A DNA stretch of 48,611 nucleotides from Collinsella sp. (GTDB lineage: Bacteria; Actinomycetota; Coriobacteriia; Coriobacteriales; Coriobacteriaceae), in assembly GCA_019425045.1 (NCBI GenBank), contig JAHYYI010000011.1, positions 1 through 48,611 on the forward strand, given 5' to 3'. Every line of letters starts with the position of its first letter. Position 1 is the first letter of the stretch. A program made the translations under genes and the position numbers. Shown piece by piece: positions 8,946 through 16,309 of this stretch. Under the pieces are notes generated by a model. That model was not told the DNA's origin and ran no database searches. It saw only the letters and a list, made by a program, of their open reading frames with translations.

Positions 8946-9696
8946 CGCGGGCACCTCTTCCGTCTAATACAGCATCGCACGCCAGCGCAATGGCAATGCC
9001 GACCACGACGCTTGCCGGCACGGCAATATTCGTGAGGCCCAAGAACTTGCATACGGCGACGGACACCGCGCCCGAAACCGCCGCGACAACGTTGCCGCGC
9101 GACAGCCGCTGCGAAAAGAGTAGACAGATAAAGAGCGACGTGCAGACGAAACTCGCAATAGCGGTGGGAACATCGACAACGGCACCGACGATGGCACCCA
9201 TCGTGCACGAAGCGCCCCATGTCGCGATGAGGATCACGTTGAGCACGAAGGATTCGCGCGGGCCCCAATCCTCCCCCTCAACCAGCTTGGCAAGCGAGAT
9301 GCCGTATGCCTCCTCGGTGAGCGTCGCGGCAACAGCCAGCGTCTGACGCTTCGAGGCGCCCGCCAGATGGGGTGCGATCGATGCCGAGTAAAGAGCGAAG
9401 CGCGAGGAGATGGCGGCGACGCTCGCGATAATCGAAGGTGCCGGTACGCCCGCCAGCCAAAGATTGCAGATCATAAACTGGCCGCTGCCCGTCACAAACG
9501 TGCTGCTCAGAGCAAAGACCATCCAGGGCTCCATTCCCGTCTGCCCCATGATCATTCCGCACGGCGCGCCTATTGCAACATAGGTAAGCATCACTGGCCA
9601 GACGATTTTAAAGATCCTAAGGACCATGCCACTCCCATTCTGGTAAGTCGTCTGCAGCGCGCCTTGCAACGCAGCAGAAATATCAACCGGTGGCAA
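8935..9696 (-). CDS. azlC: AzlC family branched-chain amino acid exporter
   Basis: Main subunit of an AzlCD-type amino acid exporter (LIV-E family), 253 residues with about seven hydrophobic helices. Typical stretches include AIGAPCGMIMGQTGM near residue 42, STFVTGSGQFMICNLWLAG, and ISSRFALYSASIAPHL. A TTG at 9696 is taken as the start because AGGTGA lies six bases before it. The first ATG (9627, MVLRIFKIVWP) would remove 23 residues and has no comparable site. Followed by azlD with an 11-base overlap. Divergent from the HD gene, with 57 bases between starts, so the promoters overlap or are very close. Confidence 0.9.
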   Translation of the reverse strand: MPPVDISAALQGALQTTYQNGSGMVLRIFKIVWPVMLTYVAIGAPCGMIMGQTGMEPWMVFALSSTFVTGSGQFMICNLWLAGVPAPSIIASVAAISSRFALYSASIAPHLAGASKRQTLAVAATLTEEAYGISLAKLVEGEDWGPRESFVLNVILIATWGASCTMGAIVGAVVDVPTAIASFVCTSLFICLLFSQRLSRGNVVAAVSGAVSVAVCKFLGLTNIAVPASVVVGIAIALACDAVLDGRGARDAR

Positions 9697-9753
9697 TAAA
9701 GTTCACCTACAATTGCCACCGGATCGAAAGACACAACTTTTTAGGAAGTCATT

Positions 9754-10566
9754 ATGACAGCTATCGATCGAGACCGGGCGCGCGCGGCCTTCAAAAGCTA
9801 CACCGATGCCTACGACGCCACCAACCCACGCATCGCGCTCAAAATCGAGCATACGTACCACGTGGCCGAGGCATGCGATGCCGTAGCGCGCGAGCAGGGC
9901 TGGTCGTCAGAAGATATTGACCTGGCATGGCTTTGCGGCCTGCTGCACGATATGGGCCGCTTTGAGCAGCTGCGACGCTGGGACACCTTTAAGGACGCCG
10001 AGAGCATGAGCCATGCAGTGCTGGGCATCGAGGTCCTCTTTGGCGAGAATCCCGCCGATGCACCCGCCGTAATGAGCATCCGCGACTTTATCGATGACCC
10101 GGCAGAAGATGAGCTCATCCGAGCGGGCATCGCCTATCACAGCGATTTCCGTCTACCCGCACAGCTCGACGAGCGCACGCGGAGCTTCTGCGACATCGTG
10201 CGCGATGGCGACAAGATCGACATTATGCGCACCATCGCCGACAGCACCGTCGACACCGTCCTCAAGGTGGATGAGGACACGTTTCTCGCCAGCCACTTCT
10301 CGACACCGGCGCTTACCGCCTTTGACGAGCACCGCTGCGTCGCGCGCGATGAGCGCGATGAGCCCGCCGACTTCTTGGTGGGGCTTATCTGCTTTATGTT
10401 TGAGCTCGTCTATCCGGCAAGCCGCGCGCTGGCGCGCGAGCAAGGCGATATCTACCGCCTGCTCGACGCGCCCTTTGGCATTACGCGGCCCTTTACCGAC
10501 CCCGCCACGCAGGCAACCTGGAGCCGCCTAAAGGACGAGATGCGCGACTGGCTGGCGCGTGCCTAG
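9754..10566 (+). CDS. HD domain phosphohydrolase-like protein
   Basis: A 270-residue cytoplasmic protein with an HD metal-binding domain. The motif is visible as IEHTYHV (His33, His36), then LLHDMGRF with the paired His65-Asp66, then IAYHSDF and VRDGDKIDIMR supplying later ligands. HD proteins cleave phosphate esters of nucleotides or related compounds; this member's substrate is unknown. AGGAAG lies seven bases before the ATG. The gene stands alone on the plus strand. Its TAG stop shares the sequence CTAG with the stop of the convergent etfA-like gene, leaving no space for a conventional terminator between them. Confidence 0.85.
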   Translation: MTAIDRDRARAAFKSYTDAYDATNPRIALKIEHTYHVAEACDAVAREQGWSSEDIDLAWLCGLLHDMGRFEQLRRWDTFKDAESMSHAVLGIEVLFGENPADAPAVMSIRDFIDDPAEDELIRAGIAYHSDFRLPAQLDERTRSFCDIVRDGDKIDIMRTIADSTVDTVLKVDEDTFLASHFSTPALTAFDEHRCVARDERDEPADFLVGLICFMFELVYPASRALAREQGDIYRLLDAPFGITRPFTDPATQATWSRLKDEMRDWLARA

Positions 10567-11768
10567 CGCTCAAACTGGGCCAGCAGCTCCTCGACGACCT
10601 CGACGGCATCACCGACAACCTTGTACTGGGCAGCACCAAAGATGGGGGCATCCGGGTCCTCGTTGATGGCGATAATGCACTCCGCCCCACCGATGCCGGC
10701 AAGATGCTGGATGGCGCCCGAAACACCGATACTCACGAGAAGCTTGGGCGAGACCGATACACCCGTCTGGCCAATTTGGTGGCGATACTCCAACCAGCCT
10801 GCCTCCACAATGGGACGCGTGCAACCAAGCTCGGCACCCAGGGCATCGGCGAGCTTTCGCATCAGGGGCAGATTCTTCTTGGAGCCGATGCCGCGGCCCA
10901 CCACGACCAGACGCTCGGCATCGGCAATTGAGGCCTGCTGTCCCCACTCCTCGGCGGGAATCGAGATCTCGACGCGGGCCTTAACGTCATCCGCAAGCAC
11001 TACCTGGGTAATCGTGCCGGAGCGGCTATAGTCAAACTCGGGCGCCTTAAAGATGCCGGGGCGCACCGTTGCCATCTGAGGACGGTGGTTGGGGCAGATA
11101 ATGGTGGCCATCAGGTTGCCGCCAAACGCCGGGCGCGTCTGCTGCAGCAGACCCGTCTCCGTATCCATAGAAAGCACCGTGCAATCGGCCGTAAGACCCG
11201 TCTGCAAGCGCACGGCCACACCGGGCGCCAGCTCGCGACCAAAGGCGGTCGCGCCGTACAGAATGGCCTCGGGCTTGCGCTCGGCTACCAAATCGCAGAT
11301 CAAGCGAGCGTAGACCTCCGCGTCGTTCTGACGCAGGCGCTCGTCACGACAGACCAGAACTTCGTCCGCACCGGCGCAAATCAGATGCTCCAGGTCCCCG
11401 AGTGAGCCCTCGGGGCTCATGCCGACCAGTGCCACCAGACGGCAGCCGCGGGCATCGGCAAGCTCGCGCCCCTTGCCCATGAGCTCGAAGGCCACGGATG
11501 CAACGGCATCGTGCTCGTCAGTCTGCACGAAGATCCAGATGTCTCGATATGCGTCAAGGTCTGCCGCGCCGGCGGCCTCGTCGCGCTCAATCGAGATGGC
11601 GTTGACGGGGCAGGCGTCGACGCACCCACCGTACAGGATACAGCCGTCGGTTACGCGGGCACAGCGATTGGGGCGCTCACCCTCCACCACAATGCCGCCC
11701 GAGGCGCAGGCGCGAACGCAGCGACCGCAGCCGATACAGGCTTCGCTATCGATAATCAGCCCGCTCAT
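10563..11768 (-). CDS. etfA: Electron transfer flavoprotein alpha subunit with N-terminal ferredoxin domain
   Basis: Alpha subunit of an ETF, 401 residues. Residues 1-65 form a two-cluster ferredoxin domain: CIGCGRCVRAC is a canonical [4Fe-4S] motif, but in the second (CILYGGCVDACP) the second cysteine is replaced by tyrosine, with an extra Cys seven residues earlier (NRCARVTDGC). An ETF alpha/beta domain follows, then the C-terminal FAD-binding domain with VVVGRGIGSKKNL, GQTGVSVSPKLLVSIGVSGA and AINEDPDAPIF. A ferredoxin-fused EtfA beside a lactate-dehydrogenase-like gene is the arrangement of Acetobacterium LctC, where it links NAD+, ferredoxin and lactate. It starts immediately after the etfB stop (TAG then ATG), so translation is coupled. 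Confidence 0.93.
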   Translation of the reverse strand: MSGLIIDSEACIGCGRCVRACASGGIVVEGERPNRCARVTDGCILYGGCVDACPVNAISIERDEAAGAADLDAYRDIWIFVQTDEHDAVASVAFELMGKGRELADARGCRLVALVGMSPEGSLGDLEHLICAGADEVLVCRDERLRQNDAEVYARLICDLVAERKPEAILYGATAFGRELAPGVAVRLQTGLTADCTVLSMDTETGLLQQTRPAFGGNLMATIICPNHRPQMATVRPGIFKAPEFDYSRSGTITQVVLADDVKARVEISIPAEEWGQQASIADAERLVVVGRGIGSKKNLPLMRKLADALGAELGCTRPIVEAGWLEYRHQIGQTGVSVSPKLLVSIGVSGAIQHLAGIGGAECIIAINEDPDAPIFGAAQYKVVGDAVEVVEELLAQFER

Positions 11769-12590
11769 CTATGCCATCCCCTCGATAATCTTGGCAAGTT
11801 TTACCGCCTGCTCGGACGCCGTTCCCTCGACGGCCTCGCACGTTTGGTCACGGTCGGGCACAAACGAGCGCACGACCTGCGTCGGTGATCCGGCAAGGCC
11901 GCAACGCGAGGGGTCGGCGTTTACGTCGGCAGCGCTGGCCACGCGCACGTCTGCATCCTCGGCCGCGCGAATACCGGCAATACTCGGCATGCGCAGCTGG
12001 CCAATCTCCTTGGCAGTCGTCATCGCACACGGCATCTCCAGGTACACCGTCTCCTCGCCGGCATCGCAGCCGTGAACGAGCGCCAGCGAGCCACACGTCG
12101 TAAATCCCGCGCTCTGCACACAGCTCACGTCGGTCACGCAGGGGACCCCAAAGGCGCCGGCCAGCTCGGGGCCGATCTGGGCCGTATCGCCGTCCACCGC
12201 CATCTTGCCGCAGATGAGCAGGTCAAAGTCCTCATCGAGTGCCTCGATGCCGCATTTGAGGGCATAGGTGGTGGCTAGGGTATCGGCGCCCGCAAAGGCG
12301 CGATCGGTCAGCAGCAGCGCGTCGTCGGCACCGCGGGCGATGCAGTCGCGCAGCAGCGATTCGGTCGCGGGGATGCCCATCGACACCACCGTCACACGCA
12401 CGTCCATGCCAAAGCCGATAAAGTCGTCCTTCAGCGCTAGCGCACATTCGAGGGCACTTGCATCGAAGGGATTAATGACCGCCTGCTTGCCATCACGCAC
12501 GATAGTATTGGTCTTGGGGTCCATCTTGACCTCGGTGCTTCCGGGCACCGCCTTGACGCACACCACCATATGGAAATCACTCATCTTCAC
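11769..12590 (-). CDS. etfB: Electron transfer flavoprotein beta subunit, bifurcating type
   Basis: Beta subunit of the ETF, 273 residues. It starts MKMSDFHMVVCVKAVPGS, the usual opening of the family. The stretch GADTLATTYALKCGIEAL followed by CGKMAVDGDTAQIGPELA resembles bifurcating ETFs, which bind NADH and a second FAD here, rather than respiratory ETFs. The frame starts with GTG 12590, overlapping the TGA of the dehydrogenase gene by four bases; ATG 12584 is an alternative two codons later. Sits between the dehydrogenase and etfA and is expected to form one complex with both. Confidence 0.92.
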   Translation of the reverse strand: MKMSDFHMVVCVKAVPGSTEVKMDPKTNTIVRDGKQAVINPFDASALECALALKDDFIGFGMDVRVTVVSMGIPATESLLRDCIARGADDALLLTDRAFAGADTLATTYALKCGIEALDEDFDLLICGKMAVDGDTAQIGPELAGAFGVPCVTDVSCVQSAGFTTCGSLALVHGCDAGEETVYLEMPCAMTTAKEIGQLRMPSIAGIRAAEDADVRVASAADVNADPSRCGLAGSPTQVVRSFVPDRDQTCEAVEGTASEQAVKLAKIIEGMA

Positions 12591-14188
12591 GCGCCCCCTT
12601 TCTGGACGAGTTCATCCAAGAGCTTCTCCGTAAACAGGTTGCCGCGACCCAACTGGCCGGCAGGATCGAGCTGGAGTTTGAGGCGCGCCGACTCGACCAT
12701 GGCCTCGTGGCCGTACATCGTCTCCAAGAAGCCCGCCTTGATCTTGCCGACGCCGTGTTCGGCAGAAACGGCACCGCCCATGGCCGTGACCTCGGAAGCC
12801 CACTGGGCAAAGAGCTCTCCACCACGACGGTAGTCTTGCGCATCGCGCGGCAGGATGTTCACATGCAGATGGTTGTTCCCGATGTGTCCCCAGGCAGCAG
12901 ACTCAAGCCCGCTTTCGGCCAGCGTGCGGCGATAGAGGGCCATGACATCGGCAAGGCGTGCATTGGGCACCGACATATCCGATCCCAGCTTGGTAATGGT
13001 GGGGTCGGTGCGGCGACGCTCGTCAATGAGCATGTTGACGCTCTCGGGCACCGCGTGGCGGAAGAACCGCTGGCACTCGCGATCGACTTCGGTGCGGGCG
13101 ACCCATGTCGCATCGTCGCGGCCGCCCGCAAACTCCAGCACCCATCCAAGGTGGTACAGCTCCTCGGTCGCCTGCGCCTCGTCATCGCAGTCGAGCTCCA
13201 CGTAGACACAGACCTTTGCCTCGTCGTCGAGCGCCGGCAGCGAGGCAAACGCTGTCGACTGCTCGCGCTGGCGACGCAGGATATCCAGGGCGCCAGCATC
13301 GAAATACTCAATAGCGGCGGCATGGGACAGCACGGGACGCACGGAATCGGTAAAGGACACGGCCTTGTCTTCGCTATCGAAAAAGCAACTCACACCCCAT
13401 ACGACCGAAGGTGCCGCCTGCAGGGCGATCTCGAGCTCGGTAATGACGCCGAGCGTGCCGCACGCACCGATAAAAAGATCGATGGCGTCCATATCGTCCG
13501 CAACAAAATACCCCGAGGCATTTTTGGTCTTGGGCATGGTGTAGTCAGGAAGATCAAGCTCGAATGTATGACCCTCTGCCGTCACGAGCGACAGGTGGCG
13601 GCCCTGGGCAAAAGCCTTGCCGCGCTGAAGCTCAAGCAAATCGCCATCAGCCAGCGCGACGTGGAGTCCCGTGATATGCGGGCGCATGGGACCGTAGGCG
13701 TAGCTGCGGGCACCAGAGGCGTTACATGCCGCCATGCCGCCCAGACAGGCAGACGTCTCGGTGGGATCGGTGGGAAAGAACTGCTCGGGGGCCTCTTGGA
13801 ACTCCTCGTAGGCCTCAAGCGATGCCTGGTCCCAACCAGCAGTCGGCAGCACCTTCTTGCTCAGCTGCTTGCGCAGCTCCGAGAGCACAACGCCCGGCTC
13901 CACGCGCAGCAGAAATTGGCCTTGTTCATCGCGGCGAAGGCCCAAGTAGCGATTCATACGGGAAGTATTGAGGATATGCCCGCCGTGGGGCACGGCACCG
14001 GCGGCAAGGCCGGTTCGGGCGCCCTGAACCGTTACCGGGACACGCTCGGCATGGAGCTTTTCCAAAATGGCACGGACCTCGTCTTCCGTTGTCGGAAACG
14101 AGATGCTCGAGGCCTCGCCCGATGCGCGAGACTCATCGCGACCATACTCTTCGAACTCGTCGGTGAAGGGTTTGATGGTTGCAGACAC
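12587..14188 (-). CDS. FAD-binding oxidoreductase, GlcD/LctD-like lactate dehydrogenase
   Basis: A 533-residue flavoprotein of the D-lactate/glycolate dehydrogenase family. A PCMH-type FAD domain spans roughly residues 28-210 (SFPTTEDEVRAILEKL, VPVTVQGARTGLAAGAVPHG, CLGGMAACNASGARSYAYG, ASGYFVADDMDAIDLFIGAC). The C-terminal FAD-oxidase domain contains AWGHIGNNHLHVN and SAEHGVGKIKAGFL, holding the usual active-site histidines. A GTG start at 14188 has GGGGGAG six bases upstream. It is first gene of an operon with etfB and etfA. In acetogens such a trio oxidises lactate with NAD+ at the expense of reduced ferredoxin. Glycolate or another 2-hydroxyacid remains possible because no lactate permease or racemase is adjacent. 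Confidence 0.9.
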   Translation of the reverse strand: MSATIKPFTDEFEEYGRDESRASGEASSISFPTTEDEVRAILEKLHAERVPVTVQGARTGLAAGAVPHGGHILNTSRMNRYLGLRRDEQGQFLLRVEPGVVLSELRKQLSKKVLPTAGWDQASLEAYEEFQEAPEQFFPTDPTETSACLGGMAACNASGARSYAYGPMRPHITGLHVALADGDLLELQRGKAFAQGRHLSLVTAEGHTFELDLPDYTMPKTKNASGYFVADDMDAIDLFIGACGTLGVITELEIALQAAPSVVWGVSCFFDSEDKAVSFTDSVRPVLSHAAAIEYFDAGALDILRRQREQSTAFASLPALDDEAKVCVYVELDCDDEAQATEELYHLGWVLEFAGGRDDATWVARTEVDRECQRFFRHAVPESVNMLIDERRRTDPTITKLGSDMSVPNARLADVMALYRRTLAESGLESAAWGHIGNNHLHVNILPRDAQDYRRGGELFAQWASEVTAMGGAVSAEHGVGKIKAGFLETMYGHEAMVESARLKLQLDPAGQLGRGNLFTEKLLDELVQKGGA

Positions 14189-14372
14189 GCGAACTCCCCC
14201 TTTAGCTAACTACAGTGTTTGCAGGGAGATGTTACCGCATCGTTTCGTCGACGTGTTTGAGACCGTCTCCATAATTGGCGATTTTTACGTTCGTGCAATT
14301 CGGCGAGCGGCTTGATTTCCTCGGCAGACGATGCTTTTGACACATATGGCCCCGCCGTCGCCGACCGCGCGA

Positions 14373-14401
14373 TTGTCACTCGAAAAAAGTTGGAGTATTT
14401 T
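14373..14401 (+). promoter_or_regulatory. Promoter of the surface-protein operon
   Basis: TTGTCA (14373-14378), 17-base spacer, TATTTT (14396-14401). Transcription would start near 14408 and leave a leader of about 125 bases before the first ATG. The 345-base gap between the divergent genes (14189-14534) also holds the palindrome GAGACCGTCTC (14259-14269) and the tandem TTGGTCA pair; no gene is seen in it. No convincing minus-strand promoter for the dehydrogenase operon was found. Confidence 0.5.
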
Positions 14402-14442
14402 TTGCCGCCTTTTACCTGCGGAGACACCAATCCGTCAAGCAT

Positions 14443-14460
14443 TTGGTCAGCAATTGGTCA
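14443..14460 (+). repeat. Direct repeat TTGGTCA x2 in the operon leader
   Basis: TTGGTCA occurs at 14443-14449 and 14454-14460, one helical turn apart (11 bases start to start). It lies downstream of the proposed promoter and could be a regulator site. Confidence 0.35.
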
Positions 14461-14534
14461 AGTAGCGGCTGATACCGTCGGCATCGACAGCCAAAACCGA
14501 CAGAAGTTTTGGCCCCAGAAGCAGGGAGGTTCCC

Positions 14535-14831
14535 ATGGCATATTACTGGCCCCAGTACGGCATCGCCATCGAAGTCGACGACGATCCCCATCTCCTGCCT
14601 TTCGACGAAGAGGCATTCCCCGATACGACGGTCTACCACGTTACCACCGATGTGATCTGCGACCCCGAGTCGTTCTCGGCGCTCGCCCACCACATCGCGC
14701 ATATCCACGACATCGAGCTCCCTCCCGACTTCGACGAGCTTGTCTACTCGCGCCGCCTGATGCTTCACATGCTCTTTGGAGCGGACCCGTCCACCTTTGC
14801 GCGCGTCTATACCACCAAGGATGCCGCATGA
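14535..14831 (+). CDS. Small protein of unknown function (98 aa)
   Basis: Not recognised as a named family. The ATG follows a strong AGGGAGG ribosome site and the stop overlaps the next start (ATGA), so this is a genuine operon member. It is acidic, with no signal peptide or membrane segment. The opening YYWPQYGIAIEVDDDPH, followed by TTVYHVTTDVICDPESF, recalls the beta-strand core of restriction-like (DUF559/PD-(D/E)XK) domains, in which a strand carrying E-x-D follows a WP turn. That likeness is only by eye and the upstream half of such a fold is missing. First gene of the operon that continues with envelope proteins, which is an odd partner for a nuclease core. Confidence 0.75.
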   Translation: MAYYWPQYGIAIEVDDDPHLLPFDEEAFPDTTVYHVTTDVICDPESFSALAHHIAHIHDIELPPDFDELVYSRRLMLHMLFGADPSTFARVYTTKDAA

Positions 14832-15337
14832 GCGCGAAGAAGCCACCCCACTTTGCAGGCCTGGGTCGTCGCAAGAAGCTCATCGTTGCCTGCTTGGCCA
14901 TCGTCTGCGCCCTTGTCGCCGTAGGACTATACGCTTGGCAGTCGCAGCCCGTACCCGAGGCGGGCGCTTCGGTTACGACGGCCGAGGGCAAAACGCGTCA
15001 GGAAATCCAAGATGAGCTCGACGCCATCGTCCGCGACAACATGATGACGATTTCGGTCGCACCGGTCGCCCAGCTGCAAAAAGGCGGCAAGCTGCGCGTC
15101 AACGTACAAAACGTCCAAGACAATAAATTTCCCCAGCGATTCCGCGTCATCCAAAACGACGAGACCATGTACGAATCCGGTGTGGTCGAGACCGGCAAGA
15201 CAATCGAGACGTGCCCCGCCGGCGACATCAAAGAAGGCGAGGCGTACATCGAGATCCAGGCACTCGATGCAAAGACCCTCGACAGCCACGGCAATCCGAC
15301 ACGTGTCAAGGTACGGGTTGAGCAAGCCGAGAACTAG
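14828..15337 (+). CDS. Membrane-anchored protein of unknown function (169 aa)
   Basis: Starts at ATG 14828, overlapping the previous stop by four bases; the same frame runs open further upstream but without coding character. A basic N-terminus (KKPPHFAGLGRRKK) leads into one membrane helix, LIVACLAIVCALVAVGLYAW, so the ~130-residue remainder should lie outside the cell. That part begins with a short helix (TRQEIQDELDAIVRDNMMTI) followed by beta-rich sequence ending NPTRVKVRVEQAEN, suggestive of one Ig-like sandwich. No lipobox and no sorting signal are present. Its operon place between the 98-aa protein and exported proteins suggests an envelope role. Family not recognised. Confidence 0.8.
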   Translation: MSAKKPPHFAGLGRRKKLIVACLAIVCALVAVGLYAWQSQPVPEAGASVTTAEGKTRQEIQDELDAIVRDNMMTISVAPVAQLQKGGKLRVNVQNVQDNKFPQRFRVIQNDETMYESGVVETGKTIETCPAGDIKEGEAYIEIQALDAKTLDSHGNPTRVKVRVEQAEN

Positions 15338-15426
15338 CTTTCCGGCCGACGCGGCACCGCACGCAATTCACCAGCATTCGTCCAATCATCGCGGGGACGG
15401 CCCGCGGCGAATAGAAAGGAACGACC

Positions 15427-16026
15427 ATGGACATCACCAGGAACATGAACGGAGCCAGAGCGCTCGTCGTGGGCGCAGGGCTCGCGCTCGCGCTCGCAAT
15501 GGGCGCCGCCCCGACGCCAGCTATGGCAGCCGGGCGCGTTGGAACCACGAAAGTAATGGTCAGGACCGAGATCGACAACGTTGAGTTCAAAGTTCCGACG
15601 GTTATTCCCTTCGTCGCCAAGGCCGACGGCACGCTTCAGGGCCCCTCAGAAGACGCAACCACCATCGACAATCATTCGGCCTACGGCATCCATGTCACCA
15701 ACATGAAGATCGACGCCATGAACACCTGGACCATTGCCGCCGACGCCAAGGCCGGAACCGCGCAGAACTCCATCGACTTTAAGGTCGGCCCCGACGGCGC
15801 ACTCCAGAACGCCAGCGCCGCAATGCAGGGGACGGGCCTCGATCTTTCCAAGAACGCAGCCTTCGACATGGGTTACCAGGGCATTGCCGGCGGCAAGGAC
15901 AAAATTAAACTCAAGACAAGCGGAAACGTCGCCCGCGTCACGCGCGACATCTTCCGCGCAACCGGCGAAGGCGATCAGGTTGCAACGATCACCTGGACGG
16001 TCGAGCCCGGTGCGCACACGGCATAA
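15427..16026 (+). CDS. Exported protein of unknown function (199 aa)
   Basis: Has a clear signal peptide: MDITRNMNGARALVVGAGLALALAMG and a cleavage site near TPAMAA|GRVG. The mature ~165 residues are beta-rich, with a repeated theme of IDN and VTN turns (TTIDNHSAYGIHVTNMKID) and a C-terminal strand ATITWTVEP. This recalls secreted fibre or camelysin-like proteins but is not a firm family match. GAAAGGAACGACC precedes the ATG. Its end overlaps the start of the next small gene by 17 bases. It has no membrane anchor of its own, so it may be held at the surface by the neighbouring sortase substrate. Confidence 0.8.
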   Translation: MDITRNMNGARALVVGAGLALALAMGAAPTPAMAAGRVGTTKVMVRTEIDNVEFKVPTVIPFVAKADGTLQGPSEDATTIDNHSAYGIHVTNMKIDAMNTWTIAADAKAGTAQNSIDFKVGPDGALQNASAAMQGTGLDLSKNAAFDMGYQGIAGGKDKIKLKTSGNVARVTRDIFRATGEGDQVATITWTVEPGAHTA

Positions 16027-16291
16027 GGCCGTCGCCCTGGCCGCCGCCGTCGGCATCCTAGCGTTTGGGCCAGCCATGGCCTTTGCCCAGCAAGAACAGG
16101 CGCAGGCCGCCACGCAAGTGACGGTCGACCTCTCGGAGCTCGACCGCGGCGACCGCGAGGAACCGTTGGCGCAGACAGGCGACAGACGATGGCTCTTGGC
16201 AGCAGGCGCCACAGCAGCAGGCGCAGGAACCGCCGGCCTCGGTCTGCACATCAAACGCAGCCAGAAACAAAACATGGACAGGCCGCACTAA
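16010..16291 (+). CDS. Tiny sortase substrate with LAQTG motif (93 aa)
   Basis: Starts at GTG 16010, inside the end of the previous gene. Residues 1-26 form a signal peptide (RTRHKAVALAAAVGILAFG then PAMAFA). The C-terminus is a sorting signal: LAQTG, a hydrophobic stretch WLLAAGATAAGAGTAGLGL, and a basic tail HIKRSQKQ. Only about 30 residues (QQEQAQAATQVTVDLSELDR and a few acidic residues) lie between, so the mature wall-attached peptide would be very small. LAQTG departs from LPxTG at the second position, a variant that a dedicated sortase might use. No sortase gene is visible in the window. The start is fixed mainly by the need for a signal peptide. Confidence 0.75.
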   Translation: MRTRHKAVALAAAVGILAFGPAMAFAQQEQAQAATQVTVDLSELDRGDREEPLAQTGDRRWLLAAGATAAGAGTAGLGLHIKRSQKQNMDRPH

Positions 16292-16309
16292 ATTAGCTAA
16301 GGAGACCCC

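Noticed and set aside
14312..14827. An N-terminal extension of the 169-aa membrane protein back to 14312
   Set aside because: The upstream frame overlaps the promoter and the 98-aa gene in another phase and reads as Arg/Pro-rich noise; ATG 14828 overlaps the previous stop.
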